Assembly (NCBI GenBank): GCA_900088475.1
Contig: FLMG01004054.1
Location: 1 to 64,000 of the forward strand
Source: Hyphochytrium catenoides
Taxonomy: Eukaryota > Sar > Hyphochytriomycetes > Hyphochytriales > Hyphochytriaceae
Reading direction: 5' to 3'
DNA: 64,000 bases
Of this stretch, positions 1-11,742 are shown piece by piece; position 1 is the first letter of the stretch, and each line of letters begins with the position of its first letter. Both the position numbers and the translations under genes were made by a program. A model generated the notes under the pieces. It was not told the origin of the DNA. It was given only the letters and a program-made list of their open reading frames with translations, and made no database searches.

Positions 1-1198
1 TCTCTCTCTCTCTCTCTCTCTTTCCTTGTGAAGTGACGTTGAGGGCCACTGACCTGTAACCTTGCTTCACTCCCGCTCTCTTGGGTTCATTTGTATTGTA
101 ACGTCGTTCACTCTCTCAAGGGCATCTCTCTCTCTCTCTTGTCCGTCGTGTCTCTTCCTCTCTCTCTCTCCCTTGTCTTCACCTCTCATCATACGGCCCT
201 AAGACTACCAACCTCTCTCTTCCTCTTCTAGTCATAGAGGTAGTGAGTGCTGACAGAGAGAGAGACGGTCAGCAGTTGGATGATAGATAGGATAGAGCAT
301 GGTCTTGGGGGCTCATCTAGATCGCCTGCCCCTCGCCTGTACGTGTTGGCTCTGCATGATTAGTGCACTGAGAGAAAGAATCAGCTCTCTCGAAGAAGCA
401 AGAGGGAGGAAAGGAAGAAACAGGAAAAGAGAGAGAGACAGAGAGACTGTCTCCCAAGCTCCTACATTTCAACATTCTCCCTCTGCGAGCTTATCAAGGC
501 CAACTTCCCTGTTGTCCTTCACGACCAATTCCTGTGTGAGAAAGCTCAACGCGGTGTCCTTCCCTCTTATCATGGGGCTTCCCTTAGCCTTATATCCTCT
601 CCACTATCCGTTCCCTCTCTCTCTCTCCCTTTGTTGCCTCGTTTCCTCCTCGCTTTCTTCCTTAGCTATCTTGCGTTCCATGCCCTTGATTCTTCCTGTT
701 GTCACCTTTCTCAAGACGGATAGGGAAAGAGAGCCTGGCTTTTCCCGCTGTGGCTCTTCTTCTCTTCTGTTTGGGTGCGTGTTTCCTCATTGAATTTGGT
801 TTGTTATCACAAACAAGGAGGGAGAAAGAAGTCGACTAATGCACCTGCCAGCCAGCATCGTGACGAAGGTCCCTCAGTCTCAAATTCCATACTACGGGTG
901 ACCTCACAAGCTCCACAGCGCGCCTTGCAGTCCCGCCGCCGCTTTAATAAGAGGCAGTCGGTCTGTTTGGACCACATCCGTAGCGTTTATTACGGCAGCC
1001 TGTGAGTAACAGAGATACATCCACCTCGCTCAGAGACGCCCGAAAGCCCAAGCCCAACCCTTGAGGCGCTCGAACCCCAGCGCTGGAGCATAGGCTGCTC
1101 GTGAGAATCGCTCTCTTGCTTGTCTTCTCCTTCGTGGAGCTACTCACTCCCTGCTTTGCAGCACAACGACAGAGGATTGTCTGCAATCGGAATCTTCG
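1..1198. other. CT-rich 5' flank of gene A
   Basis: No convincing gene is seen here. The stretch holds repeated pyrimidine tracts on the + strand (TC runs at 1-20, about 125-170 and about 605-625), followed by mixed sequence leading to the ATG at 1199. Open frames of 164 and 76 codons occur but are dominated by Ser/Leu/Arg from CT/GA repeats and resemble no known family. It probably contains the promoter and 5' UTR of the gene at 1199. Confidence 0.5.
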
Positions 1199-2299
1199 AT
1201 GGTCAGCCTATCGTTAGCTCCGCCCACTTCGGTTCAGCTGCTGCAGAGCCCCTTTGAGCTGATGAGCAAAGATTCCCTGGAGCTCAATTCTTTCTTAGAT
1301 CCAATCAGCCAAGAGGAAGAAGGACAAATGGTGTCACCTTCGTCTGCCGATGTTACTGTGTCCAGCAGACCGCATCTGGAACAGCCCTCTTTGTCCCAAA
1401 TTGCCATGAGTCAACTCCTCCAAGCTCAACAGCAACAGGCCCTCCAAGCTTTGCAAAAAGGCTCCTCGAATCATCATCCTCAGCAGTCAGCCATAGAGCC
1501 ATTGCAATTCCCTTTTTCTCTCGACCAGAGTAGTTTATTGTCTCTGAATGCAAGCGCAGCAGCAATCTTCAGTGTTCCCAATCCTGAGCTGACAACCTTT
1601 CCAGGAGCAACGAGCCAAGCAGGGGACAATGATCTTCTAGCCTCATACCTCTTTGCGGGCTCCGCCAGTCCCAATACTCAAAGCCAGCAGCTCTTCTACT
1701 TGCCTCAGCCTGCGGGCTTGCCACATTCCATAGCTCCTTACGTTTCTGCTAATGGACTGCAAGGCCAAGGCAGTCCAAGTGGCCTGCATTGCCTGTATAA
1801 GAAAGGCAGATGTTGCCGGAATCCTCGGTCGCTAAAGCGAAATGGACAACTCCACTCTCTTTGTGTGTACCATAGAACTAAGCAAGTGGAGTACCAGCGC
1901 AACTTTGACAGGCGGAACCGGGTCAAGAAGATGGAAGCAGCCGGCAGCTCAGGCTCAATTGGCTCGCCAAGCTCTGACCACGGGCTTGCCTTCAGCACAA
2001 GCTCCAATGCTAGCCCAAGACTCAGTGCTGAGCCTCATGAGTTGCTCTCTTTGCGCTTAAGTCAGGATATGTCTTCGTCTACCACTGAGACCACCTCACT
2101 GAAGCGGTCAAGCGTGGATGTCAATGATCCTCTCACGGACAAGAAGGCCAAGGTAGACAATGTAGAGCCCATGTCCGGACAGGACCGCTTCTCTCTCCCA
2201 CAGCTTCACGAACCCTCTGGCTCGACGCCGTCATCCAATTATCCTGAGCAAATGTCCCAAGATACCCTAACCCTCTTGCTCCACGATGAACTACTCTAA
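1199..2299 (+). CDS. Cys/His-domain protein A (putative stramenopile regulator)
   Basis: A 366-residue protein from a single ORF starting at an ATG. Residues about 196-246 form a compact basic Cys/His domain: CLYKKGRC, then NPRSLKRNG, LCVYHR, and QRNFDRRNR. This pattern (spaced Cys residues, LC.YHR.KQ, QRNF) is of a kind seen in many heterokont proteins of unknown function and may bind zinc and nucleic acid. The N-terminal 190 residues are Gln/Ser/Leu-rich with a QQQQALQALQ stretch. The C-terminal 120 residues are Ser/Thr-rich, contain the basic patch KKAKVD (a possible nuclear signal), and end in an acidic/Leu tail. I infer a nuclear regulator. A paralogue of the domain lies at 17361-18107. 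A 5' exon cannot be excluded. Confidence 0.75.
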   Translation: MVSLSLAPPTSVQLLQSPFELMSKDSLELNSFLDPISQEEEGQMVSPSSADVTVSSRPHLEQPSLSQIAMSQLLQAQQQQALQALQKGSSNHHPQQSAIEPLQFPFSLDQSSLLSLNASAAAIFSVPNPELTTFPGATSQAGDNDLLASYLFAGSASPNTQSQQLFYLPQPAGLPHSIAPYVSANGLQGQGSPSGLHCLYKKGRCCRNPRSLKRNGQLHSLCVYHRTKQVEYQRNFDRRNRVKKMEAAGSSGSIGSPSSDHGLAFSTSSNASPRLSAEPHELLSLRLSQDMSSSTTETTSLKRSSVDVNDPLTDKKAKVDNVEPMSGQDRFSLPQLHEPSGSTPSSNYPEQMSQDTLTLLLHDELL

Positions 2300-2723
2300 A
2301 GCAGGAGGTAAGGAGTATAAGGCTAGGGCAAGTGCCCAGCGTCTCTCTGTAAAGTGTACCTATAGTTCATCGCCCTTGGCCCGCTCTGGCTCGCCGCTGT
2401 TAGACACTAGAGTTTATTGTCTAGTCACAAAGGCTGTTATATGCCGTCAGAGATAGGCAAAAAGGCTCTTATTCTCTTTAACATCCCTATTTATCTCTTA
2501 GCTGGTTACCGTGCTACTCTTCTATACAAAGCTATCTACCTCAATAAACTGTTTAATGCTAAATGCGCATGTAAAATCCAATGTCCTTTCCTTTTTGCTT
2601 CTTTAAGGAGCTTCAGCTAATCTATTGCAAGAAGTGACATAGTATTACGACGTGTGACAGTGATGAACGATGAACAATAGTGCCGGTGTGGCGATGGGCC
2701 GAGAAAATATGCACTCGAATTGG
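2300..2723. other. spacer between convergent genes
   Basis: About 420 bp between the stop codon of gene A (+) and that of the aldehyde dehydrogenase (-). It should hold both 3' UTRs. AT-rich stretches with AATAAA-like hexamers are present (for example CAATAAACTG near 2543). I see no gene. Confidence 0.4.
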
Positions 2724-4378
2724 TTACGCAGTCTGGAAGCGAGACTGGAGTTTCCAGGCCAGAGCTGCTAGAATAGCTACCGGGATCGCGAGCTTCAGTA
2801 GCTTGCCAAATGCTCCTCCCATAGCAGAGTCACGCATTGGCAGATTTCTTGCAAAAAGCATTCTCAGGTAGGCAAGCTTGCTTGCGGAGTATGGAGGATA
2901 GCGCAGTGCGTTGATCTTCTCAACAACCAGCTTTTCTAACACTGGACCCTTGTACATCACTGACCTCTCATGTGTGAATGTATCAAAAGAGTACTTCCCA
3001 TGGTAGCGGCCTTGTCCACTTCCACCGACACCACCGAAAGGCAGAGAATGCGTGCAGATCTGCATGGCGACATCATTAACGCACACCGACCCTGAAGAAG
3101 TGTTCTTGATAATCTTCTGAACATCCGCATCGTTGGACGAGAAGATATAGAGAGCCAGAGGCTTGTCCCTAGCATTCACAAACTTGACTGCTTCGTCAAC
3201 ATTAGCCACTGGTATGATAGGCAACACTGGACCGAAGATCTCATCCTGCATGATCTTGTCGTTCTCCGTAACATTTTGAAGCACTGTAAACTCTATGAAG
3301 CGATCCTTCTCATCCATACCGGCCCCAAGGGCGATTTTGTCTTTAGAGGCCTCAATGAGGTTCTTCACTCGGTGGAAGTGGCGGTTGTTGACGATTCTGG
3401 GGTAGGAGTCTGACTTCTGCTGATCCTCGCCATACATGGACTTTACGGCCTTCTGAAGCTCAGGGAGGAGTTTCTCCTGCATTTGCTTAGTGCAGAGCAC
3501 GTAGTCGGGTGCCACACATATTTGTCCGGCATTCTATATGTAGCCGAGCAGATACAAAGAAAGAGAAAAGAAAAGGGATGGTTAGGTCCGTCTGAAGCGC
3601 AAATGATGTCTAGTGTATAAGTCCTTACCACGCACTTGCCCCACGCCAAGCGTTTAGCTACCAGGACAACGTCAGCGTCATCTGTGACGAAGACGGGGCT
3701 CTTGCCGCCAAGTTCCAGTGTAACAGGCGTCAAGTGCTCTGCTGCAGCTTTGAGGACAATCTTCCCAACCACGCCATTGCCCGTGTAGAAGATCTTATCA
3801 AACCGATGCATGAGGAGAGATGTCGTCTCCTCAGGTCCACCGTTGATAACAGAAACCTCTCCACCAGGGAAGTACTTGGGCAACACCTTGGCCATGATAT
3901 CGGCACAAGCAGGAGCAAGCTCTGAAGGCTTAACAACCACGGCATTGCCGCCAGCTAGTGCTCCAACCACGACCGAGAGGGTGAGGTTGATGGGAAAGTT
4001 CCACGCGCCGATGATTAGAACCGTCCCTAAAGGCTCATGGACGGTGTAAAGATTATCGGTAGCATGAGCCACATGCACATTCTCTGCCTTTTTGGGCTTC
4101 ATCCACCTCTCCAGATGCTCCAACGCGACGGAGATCTCTGCCTGCACAAAGTCGATCTCAAACACATTGCCCTCAAAATGTGGTTTGCGCAAGTCCTGAA
4201 GCAACGCATCTAGGATAGCCTTGCGGTTCTCCTCCAGAAACCTGTTTAGCGCTCTCAGATTGGCTTTGCGGTAGGCGAGAGTGTTGTCAGGTCCGCGGCG
4301 AAAAGTTTGCCTTGTTCGTTCTACGATACCATGAATATCTGCGATGGGGGTGGAGGGGAAGCTACTAGTGCCAGCCAT
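2724..4378 (-). CDS. ALDH3-family fatty aldehyde dehydrogenase, tail-anchored
   Basis: Oxidises aldehydes to acids with NAD(P)+. The arrangement resembles ALDH3A2 (fatty aldehyde dehydrogenase), which acts on long-chain aldehydes at the ER. There are two exons: 4378-3629 and 3533-2724, joined across a 95-bp GT-AG intron exactly before the catalytic block, giving GKCV|NAGQICVAPDY with the catalytic Cys. Other family motifs are GAWNFPINLT, NAVVVKPSEL, LELGGKSP (catalytic Glu), EEIFGPVLPI (here DEIFGPVLPI), LPFGGVGGSG and RYPPYS. The last ~20 residues hold a hydrophobic stretch (LAIPVAILAALAWKL) followed by basic residues, like a tail anchor. Length is about 519 residues from the ATG at 4378; an in-frame ATG at 4429 would add 17. 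Regulation is not evident. Confidence 0.93.
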
Positions 4379-4429
4379 TGTACTCTTGGCGCTGCTTACA
4401 CAGAGTGCCGGGCAACTTGAAAGCTCCAA

Positions 4430-4954
4430 AAGCAGTTCTGAGAGTGGTTGAAGGCTGAGCGGGTTGTTAGCTCTGAGCAGAATATCGAAGAGTGATCACC
4501 TCACAGCTTGGCTTTGCTGTGCGAGGGCCAGGCCTGAGGCTTCGGGACGATGTAGAGGCTATCGCTTCTGGCTGCTCTTTCACCGCACAAAGGGAACGGA
4601 AGGCGAAGAGGAGAGGCGACCGGTATAAGAGGGAATAAGTGCAATAAGAAGAAGACATAGAAGTAGCTTGCTCCAAGATGAACGACGAGGGGGAAAGTGT
4701 GAGAGGTGGAGGTGATAGTTCTAGCTGAGCAAAGGAAGGGAAGAGAGAGGAAGAGAAAGAGAGAGGTGCGTACGAAGAACCAAGAGAGGATGATGAAACC
4801 CCACCAGTCAAAGAGGCAGAAGGCGGCGTGGAGAAGGCAAAGGAAAGCCAAAGAGACAGCACAAGAGACAGAAAGAGAACGAGAGGACGAAGGATCAGAA
4901 AGGAAGGGCATGGAGAGAGAGAGAGAGCAGCTCGAGGCGGGAGAGAGAGAGAAA

Positions 4955-5014
<60 letters not shown>

Positions 5015-7473
5015 GAGACGGGCAAGTAGCAGGGGCAACAGGACAGCCCTGGACCGCTGGACACCACGTGAGACCGAAGAGGCTGAGGCTGCCTGACCTG
5101 ACACACAACACAGTCCAAGGAAACGACAACAGCAGCCCAAAGTCTTCAATTCCCACAACGCTTCCTATCTAAGCGGAGTATTTGTCAGTCAGGTGTCTCA
5201 TAGATAAGTGATAAAGGTAAAACATCCGGTGTTAGTTTGGGTAGGCGCAGGGAAGATAATGCTGCTTCTTCTGCCGCAGGACCCCTCTGAAGGTGAGTAC
5301 CTACTGCCACTCGGCCTCAAAGATGCTTCTCATCTTCGTTAGATACATAAAACGAATAGACATCTTGGGGGTCACACCCTACGCAGCCGTGTATGTGACG
5401 CTACCCCCTTGACCTGACCCTCCACTCTTTTTGCCTCTTCACCACGTCATAGCGATCTCCATACCAGCCTGTAACCTACCTCAAGATGGACGATAGTTCT
5501 CTCAGTCACTACTACCTGTAATAATTCTACGAAGTAGGAGGCATGGGAGCCAAAGTAGGGAGGGACCTGGCGAGAAGAGAGAAGAGGCAGCAACAAACTA
5601 TGAGGGCTGGTGAACAACAACAAACAACAAGAGTGACATATTTAAAAACAGAGGCCTTCGGCCAAGAGAACAAACAGTTCCACCTCGAGGCTAATTACAG
5701 GAGGAACTAGCGAGATTTTAAATAGCAAGACCTTCAGCACGGCATCAGACTTCAGGTCAGGAACCTATGAAACAATAATGGGGCAAAGAGAACAGAAGAC
5801 CAGGGGAAATAAGTATGGCTTTATTCATTGTTTGTAATAAGGACCGATCTAGGAGGAAAATCCTAGCAAACCTAGGTTGGCTCACTGTCTCGCCCCACGT
5901 CAGTTGCCCAACCACCACGTACGCCCTGCATGTTTGCTGTATCTCTCTAGCAGGTTCTCCCCTAAACCGTGCCTTTAAACCAGCGAAAGTCTCGGAACAA
6001 AGGGAGAGCAGTGAAGAAACGGAGTGAAGAGCAACTGGCAGATCAGGCGAATAAAGCTGGTTAGGTTCTGATGCTAATTCCCTCTCACGTTGAGCCGCCT
6101 AGTTCTAAAAGTATATTATCCAGTATTATATTATCCATAGGAATGACAAAAGCGACCTTATCCAGACGACCCTTTCGCTGTACGCTTCTCTGATGAAGGA
6201 TTTGACTGTTATGATACGTTCTGTAACGCCCCTGTAAGTTATTATTTAAGGCTGGGGTTAGTACAAGAGGTGGGAAGCTGGGAGCCAGCGGCCGTCGCCT
6301 GAGAACTAGCCAACCACCACCCTCCCAAGCTCATGAGATCACCACGTAAGTCTGACAGGGAAGACCCAAAGTCCCATGGCAGCACTAGGAAGCGATGATG
6401 AGAGAGCAAGGAGGAGAGAGACCGAGACACGGACGAAGGAGCGACAATGAAAGAAGCAACTTGAAGAGGACAGATGATCAGTCAGAACCTATCATTCTAT
6501 GAATCGCTTCTTCTCGAGTGATGTCACTGTGTCAGGCAGGTGTGGCCTGGTTCATGAGAGGGGTGAATAGGAAGATACAAAAGCCGTCAACAGGAGACGT
6601 GGAAGCTAATGAAGAAAAGAGGCAAGGTTCTCAGCTTCAAGGACTGTGCTTGACAACTATTACTGTTACACCGCATGTCCTATCTAGGCCGTTGTTATCC
6701 ATCCTTCTGCGTCTTGTTGACAGGAGATGTGGTTCCACTTTATCCGTCGCTTGCTAGCAGCAGCAGTCGTTTCCCGCTAACGATGAAGATATGACGAAAA
6801 AGGAGTGTGTTTCTTGCCGATGAAGCTATTATTAAGTAACGGGGTAGGAAAGACAAAGCGAAAGACGTGGAGTTTGGTTGGGGTTCTTTGCGTTCCCTGG
6901 CCTCGGTAACTAAGGACTCCTGGATGCCACCAACTTCGGTCACTGTCGTCTTCCTCCAATCGCCTACTATTCTATATGCATCGTCTCAATAGCCCGGTTG
7001 GTATCTGTCTCTCTACAGAGTTTAGGGCAGGGCAGTTCTCTCTTTGTAGGGAGCCGTGGCCTGTCCTTCTCTTTCTACCACACCACAGGAGAAGACTGTG
7101 GTCATCAAGCTGTGAGGGCAATAAATTCCTTCTACCTAGTCCAAGAAGCTCACCGACAGATGAAGTCAGGGGCATTGAGGTGCACACATTTTTCAGACCT
7201 CGGTCGGCTTCTTCGTACTACCATGACAGTTTTCCGGACGGAGCTGTCATAGGTATCTGTACTGCATCATCATTCAATGCGCTGGTGTCATATTGCACCG
7301 AGTCATCCGTTAGGTCAGTAACTAGAAGAGTAGCACACTACTCTACGACATAGTAACGTCAGAACTGTCAGCATCCGATCCTCAACGACATAAGCTTGTC
7401 TTTTCTTAACCTGCCGTTGTTCTCTGTTCCTCACTTTGGTTGGCCTCTAGAGCAGTAGCAGTTTGTCTGGGTG
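4430..7473. other. intergenic with (GA)n microsatellite, no recognised gene
   Basis: No supported gene. A purine tract of mainly GA repeats runs over about 4950-5012 on the + strand, so the ALDH gene sees CT on its sense strand about 0.6 kb upstream of its ATG. Long open frames on both strands here are products of the repeat. The rest (5200-7470) carries short overlapping open frames without family resemblance, plus a small repeat of TATTATATTATCC near 6112-6137. Confidence 0.5.
4955..5012. repeat. (GA)n microsatellite
   Basis: Nearly uninterrupted GA dinucleotides on the + strand, preceded by a looser purine-only stretch from about 4730. It is the longest pure tract in this part of the window and produces Arg/Glu or Ser/Leu open frames on both strands. 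Confidence 0.9.
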
Positions 7474-8376
7474 TCAACATGTAAACTCCTTGAACAGAAT
7501 GCCTCTTCTCCTCCACATGACGAAGAGCATCATAATCAGTCCCAGGAGAACTACTGCCATCAGAGTCATCAGAACTAAAGTAGCAACAGCGACAATAGGG
7601 AAACCACCATTAGGAGCTGTGTCATTTTCTCGAGAACTTCTGCTGCTACTGCTGATGGTGTTGTTGGCCGTGTCCCCTTGATCAGAGACACGGTCCTCGT
7701 AGTTCTCAGCCGCAATATCTGCATCAGAAGCGTCTAATACAGCAGCCAACACGAGGGGAATCCAACTACTGCCTTCATGAATCCTTACAGTTTGAGGCAG
7801 TTCATAAATAGGGCTTCCAGAAGGTCTCTGTCCGGCCTCAAAATAGACTAGACCTTCGGTGTAGTGCTGAGTACGGATAGAACATTGGACAACCTTGCTC
7901 CCAATGGCCTTCTCTTGTCTCAGTGGACGTGGTTGCCCGTGAGAATAGTAGTGTTGGATGTAATGAGGAACCACTGTACGGCGTTGGAGGAGGTTCTCAT
8001 GCCAGAAGTAACTTCTATCGTCACGTAGTCGTCCGTTGGCTCTTCTCCTACTGCGGCAGGCGATACGAAAGACTATTGACGAGGAGAGTACGGAATAGGT
8101 TACCGTGGCTCCTGCTGCGTTTGATGTCGAAGTCTTGATCGATCCAATGCCTCGAGATGCGCTATTATCGACCACTGATCTCCATCGGCTGAGTGAAAAG
8201 TGGGGTCGCTCCAAGTGGTTGTGGAGGCGGTGTGAATTAAGTCCGTCCTGCCCACAAGCTTGATCATCATCACTGTTGTTATCTCCTCCTAGAAGACGAC
8301 TTCCTCGCATCGTCTTGCTGTCGACTCTGAAGCGATACTGCCGACGCCGTAATTGCTGACAAAGTCCCGGCTCCAT
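7474..8376 (-). CDS. possible single-pass membrane protein, unrecognised
   Basis: A 300-residue open frame on the minus strand from an ATG at 8376. Near the C terminus (residues about 263-292) is a strong hydrophobic segment (IVAVATLVLMTLMAVVLLGL continuing into IMMLFVMW) followed by RRRG, typical of a transmembrane helix with cytosolic basic stop-transfer residues. Upstream of it is a Ser/Asn-rich linker (SSSSRSSREND) and a mixed, Arg-rich region with no known domain. There is no clear signal peptide at this start, so a 5' exon may be missing. I do not recognise it; it could be a C-terminal exon of a receptor-like protein or a chance frame. Confidence 0.35.
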   Translation of the reverse strand: MEPGLCQQLRRRQYRFRVDSKTMRGSRLLGGDNNSDDDQACGQDGLNSHRLHNHLERPHFSLSRWRSVVDNSASRGIGSIKTSTSNAAGATVTYSVLSSSIVFRIACRSRRRANGRLRDDRSYFWHENLLQRRTVVPHYIQHYYSHGQPRPLRQEKAIGSKVVQCSIRTQHYTEGLVYFEAGQRPSGSPIYELPQTVRIHEGSSWIPLVLAAVLDASDADIAAENYEDRVSDQGDTANNTISSSSRSSRENDTAPNGGFPIVAVATLVLMTLMAVVLLGLIMMLFVMWRRRGILFKEFTC

Positions 8377-11300
8377 ATGACCGTCTGGTGTCGCCAGAGG
8401 GTACGTAAGCTTTCTCTCCAGAGTCCTCCTATTGGGAGCAGATACTCCCTACATACCAAAAGCCCAAGCAGCTTCTGAATAGGACAGCCGCAGCGCTTAC
8501 TTATCCTTACCGAAGTCACATCGTATCATGGTTGATAGATAGAAAGAAGATAGGTGTCGCCAAGATAATAAGCGGACTGGAACCAACAGAACATCACGAT
8601 GATTCTCAAACACCGCATCTACTAGCTTGTTGAGGCGGCAACGTCAACACTTCGATCTCTTTTTCTTTATACAAAAGCAGAGAACGGTTAACCAGTACCA
8701 CCAAGCTTGTCTCCTGTGCTGGCGTGTAGTGCTTAACAGAGGAGAGAGAGATACTAGCAGTAAGGAGAAGAGGCGAAGCTACAAAGGAAGAAACAAGAGA
8801 GAGTCAAGCCCGGGCCAAGAACTTAGTTGGGGGCGTCCGTCGTGGCACAATAACACCAGCAGGATCCGTCCTTCTTTCTACGTGCTGGGTGGTCTAGCTT
8901 GGCAGCTGCTTGAACTATTGCTATCGAGAATTGTCAATACTAAAAGAGAAGGAGCTAACCGACGGCATCTTCTCTTTCAACTCCAGTTCCCTGACTCTGC
9001 TTCGCACTCCTCTGTCCATGCTGCTTCTTGGTGAATGCCAGTCAGCGTCTCGCTTTCTTTAGCAGAAGGTAGTAAGGATACCGCCATCCACCTTCTCCCC
9101 ACCTCCTTTCTGTCATCCTTGTACGAAGGCCTTATCATCAATGTTCATCACTGCCACCTATCGACGTCTTTGCCTCCTTCAACGCTTTAGCTCTGCTCTC
9201 AGCCTTACACCTCCATCTTAGCAAGTGCTACTGGGAGTTCTTCGTCTCTCCATGCGCAAGGAGCATTTAGAAGGCTGCTGTGACGGTGTTCTCCTTGTAA
9301 AGAGAAGGCTAGGTGGAGGAAGGAGGGATGATGACCTCTTCTTAGAGCTTCCTATCAATACTAATATAGTGCTGATGATGGTCTCTTCTCAAGCAAGCCA
9401 CTGCTGCCCCGCCCTCTCTTCTGATATCATCCTCCGTTACTTTACAGCGCTAGAATGGGCGGCCCCTGCTGCCCATCTCACTTTCCTTTCTGTTTGTTGT
9501 TCAGTACCTGTAGTGGTCAATCGTAGGACAAGTAAGAGAAAGAAGAAGCAGCTGCTCGGCGGCATCATCATCATCATCGTCGCTGCTGCTGCTTTATTTG
9601 CCAGCAAAAGAGGTGCTGCTGCCCTCTCTTCTTCTTTCAAGAACAAGGCAGCAGCAGGCAGGGGTGTTTCCCATGATGTTTCTCTTGTTGTTGTGTGGGA
9701 GGCTCGTTCGTTGTTGCTGTGTGTCGGTCTGTGAGGGCATGCCTTTATAAAGAACTAGCTGTACGGACAGCCACTTGTTGGAGCATCATCCTTCCCTCTC
9801 AAGGCTGGCAGCAGCGGCACTGCGAGGACACAGAGCCCAGAGTTTTCTGTGCAGGAGGCGAAGGAACTTCCCACAGATCAGAAGGAAAGAATAATAGAAT
9901 AAGGAAGGGGCTGCTGTTAGTGGTGGTGGTGGTGGTCTTCGTTTTACGCTACCTCACAAACGAAGAAGTAGCGATCTTCTCATGCCAGCCCGACCTTGAG
10001 AAGTGTCCTCCTCCTTCCCATTGATGGTAGATTCTGCTGCCTTGTGTCCCGAAGAACGAGGGCCAGCAACAGCTGATAAATGAGAAGAAGGAAGGGAAGA
10101 GGAAGAGTCCACCATCCACCACCACCACGCGCTCAATCTGCCACCACCAACACCTCTTCCTGCTGCTGCTTCCCTTGTTGTTCTTTGCCCTTTTTTCCTT
10201 CTTGTGATTCGAAGAACTGTTTCCTGACCACTTCCATTAGCTCGCAACTGTGTAGCAGCACCAACTCTACCGCTAAGTAGCCCAAGCCTTCGTGGGTGTT
10301 CCTTGTTCAGGGCGGAAGAGAAGAAGCTTCGTCGTCACTCTGTCCACTGCCATGTAGTGGCGATCCTACTCAGGGCTACTCCTCAGGCTTTGCTGGGGTC
10401 TTACTCTGGCCATCGGGAGCTTCCCTCCTCCGGTCCTTCTTCTACCTTTGTTCTTCCTTCCTCTATCCTCCTCTTTTGCCTTGTCTTGCTAATATTGAGC
10501 GAGACGCACTTCATTGTCCTTGTTGCTGTTGGGAAGGAGTGATGACGATAGAGTAAGATCGAGAGAGAGAGCTCCTCTCTTCTGCAGGTTAAGCAAAGGC
10601 TCAGAGGTGGCAGGCGGCTGCCAAGTTGGAGAAGCATTCGCTTAGCTCCGTCGTCATCTTCCATTCTTGCTCGCTAGCTAGCATTGGCTCAACTCCATCA
10701 TCCGTTAGAGGGTGACAGAGACGAGAGTAAGAAGAAGGAGGACAAAGCCCTGCAATGGAATTGGCCATGTGCGGAATGAAGAGACTTTGGGCCCAAGCAC
10801 TGAAGCCTGACCTTGCATTCCTTGGGCAAATTGCCCTTCCTTCTTAGTGGGGTCAATGTTCTTGTGGCATTCTTCCTCCTCTATCCTTATTGCTTCCTGC
10901 AGACGGTAAGGTACACAGCACGACGCTAATCGAGGAGAGAAGAGAGACCTACGAGCAGCCAACGTCTTGGCCAGCGTCTAAATAATGGAAGCATTGGATA
11001 AGACATACGCGTGATAAATGAGGCGGCGGCAATAACCGCAGCAGCACCAGTTGCTGCTGCTATTCACATGTGAGAGGCTGTCCAACTGTAGCTGCAGCTG
11101 TGGGACAGTTGCTACAAAAAACCTACATGCCACCCCTGGAACCCGTTCTCTCAGCTAGTGGGAACCACTCTACGGGAAGGTGGTCTATGGGGCGATTGGT
11201 TGTTGAACTAGGCTTTCCCTTTGTGGTTGCTTGGCTTGCCCGGAAGCTCCTCTCTCCCCGCACTGGCGACTTTCCCCTTCCCATGGTGAATAATAGAAAG

Positions 11301-11742
11301 GGAGAATACGGGACCGGACGCTCTAAAGATCTTTATCCTTGTGCATCAGAGCATCTTCCTTCCTCCTCCATGAGCATGTTGTAACTCCATTGGCAGCCCG
11401 TCGGCACGTCCCAGTGACGCTGCATCTCTACCGGCCCATAACTACTTTTTCATAGTCGTAGAAGCAACTCTTCGTCACCCCCATAGCCGGACTTTTCCCG
11501 TCCTAGCACTAGTAGGCATCAGAGCAACTCCAAACTGGCAGGCGCCACGGAAGCACCAGGATGGACGTGACTGCTTTTCCCTGCCCTGCCGATGGCGGGA
11601 TTGAGTCCATCGTCGTGGGTAGCACATGTCATGAGGTATTATTGCGACGCAAGCGGCGGGGTTGAACCTTTCGTCCAGGAAGGTGGCCATTTGTCTCACG
11701 TTGTCTGATCTCTATCATGAACACTGCCGCAAACAAATGTAG
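8377..11742. other. gene-poor stretch with low-complexity sequence
   Basis: No gene can be supported. The sequence is rich in TCTTC, GCTGCTGCT and GTTGTTGTT-type short repeats that create open frames on both strands (for example 9225-9734, 9954-10247). One minus-strand piece around 10919-10789 looks somewhat exon-like: a pyrimidine-rich acceptor, then EEEECHKNIDPTKKEGQF and a GCAAG/GTCAGG donor-like end. I cannot connect it to other exons. The first exon(s) of the hydroxylase gene beginning at 11743 may also lie in the last few hundred bases. Confidence 0.35.

Noticed and set aside
299-793. 164-codon + strand open frame near the window start
   Set aside because: Composition follows CT/GA repeats (Arg/Glu and Ser/Leu runs); no family resemblance and no splice or start context that supports a gene.
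4467-5172. Long open frames on both strands across the GA tract (up to 229 codons)
   Set aside because: They exist because GA/CT repeats lack stop codons in several frames; poly Ser-Leu and Arg-Glu products are repeat artefacts.
9225-10247. Open frames of 97-169 codons on both strands
   Set aside because: Built from GCTGCT, ATCATC and GTTGTT short repeats; overlapping open frames on both strands point to low complexity, not coding.
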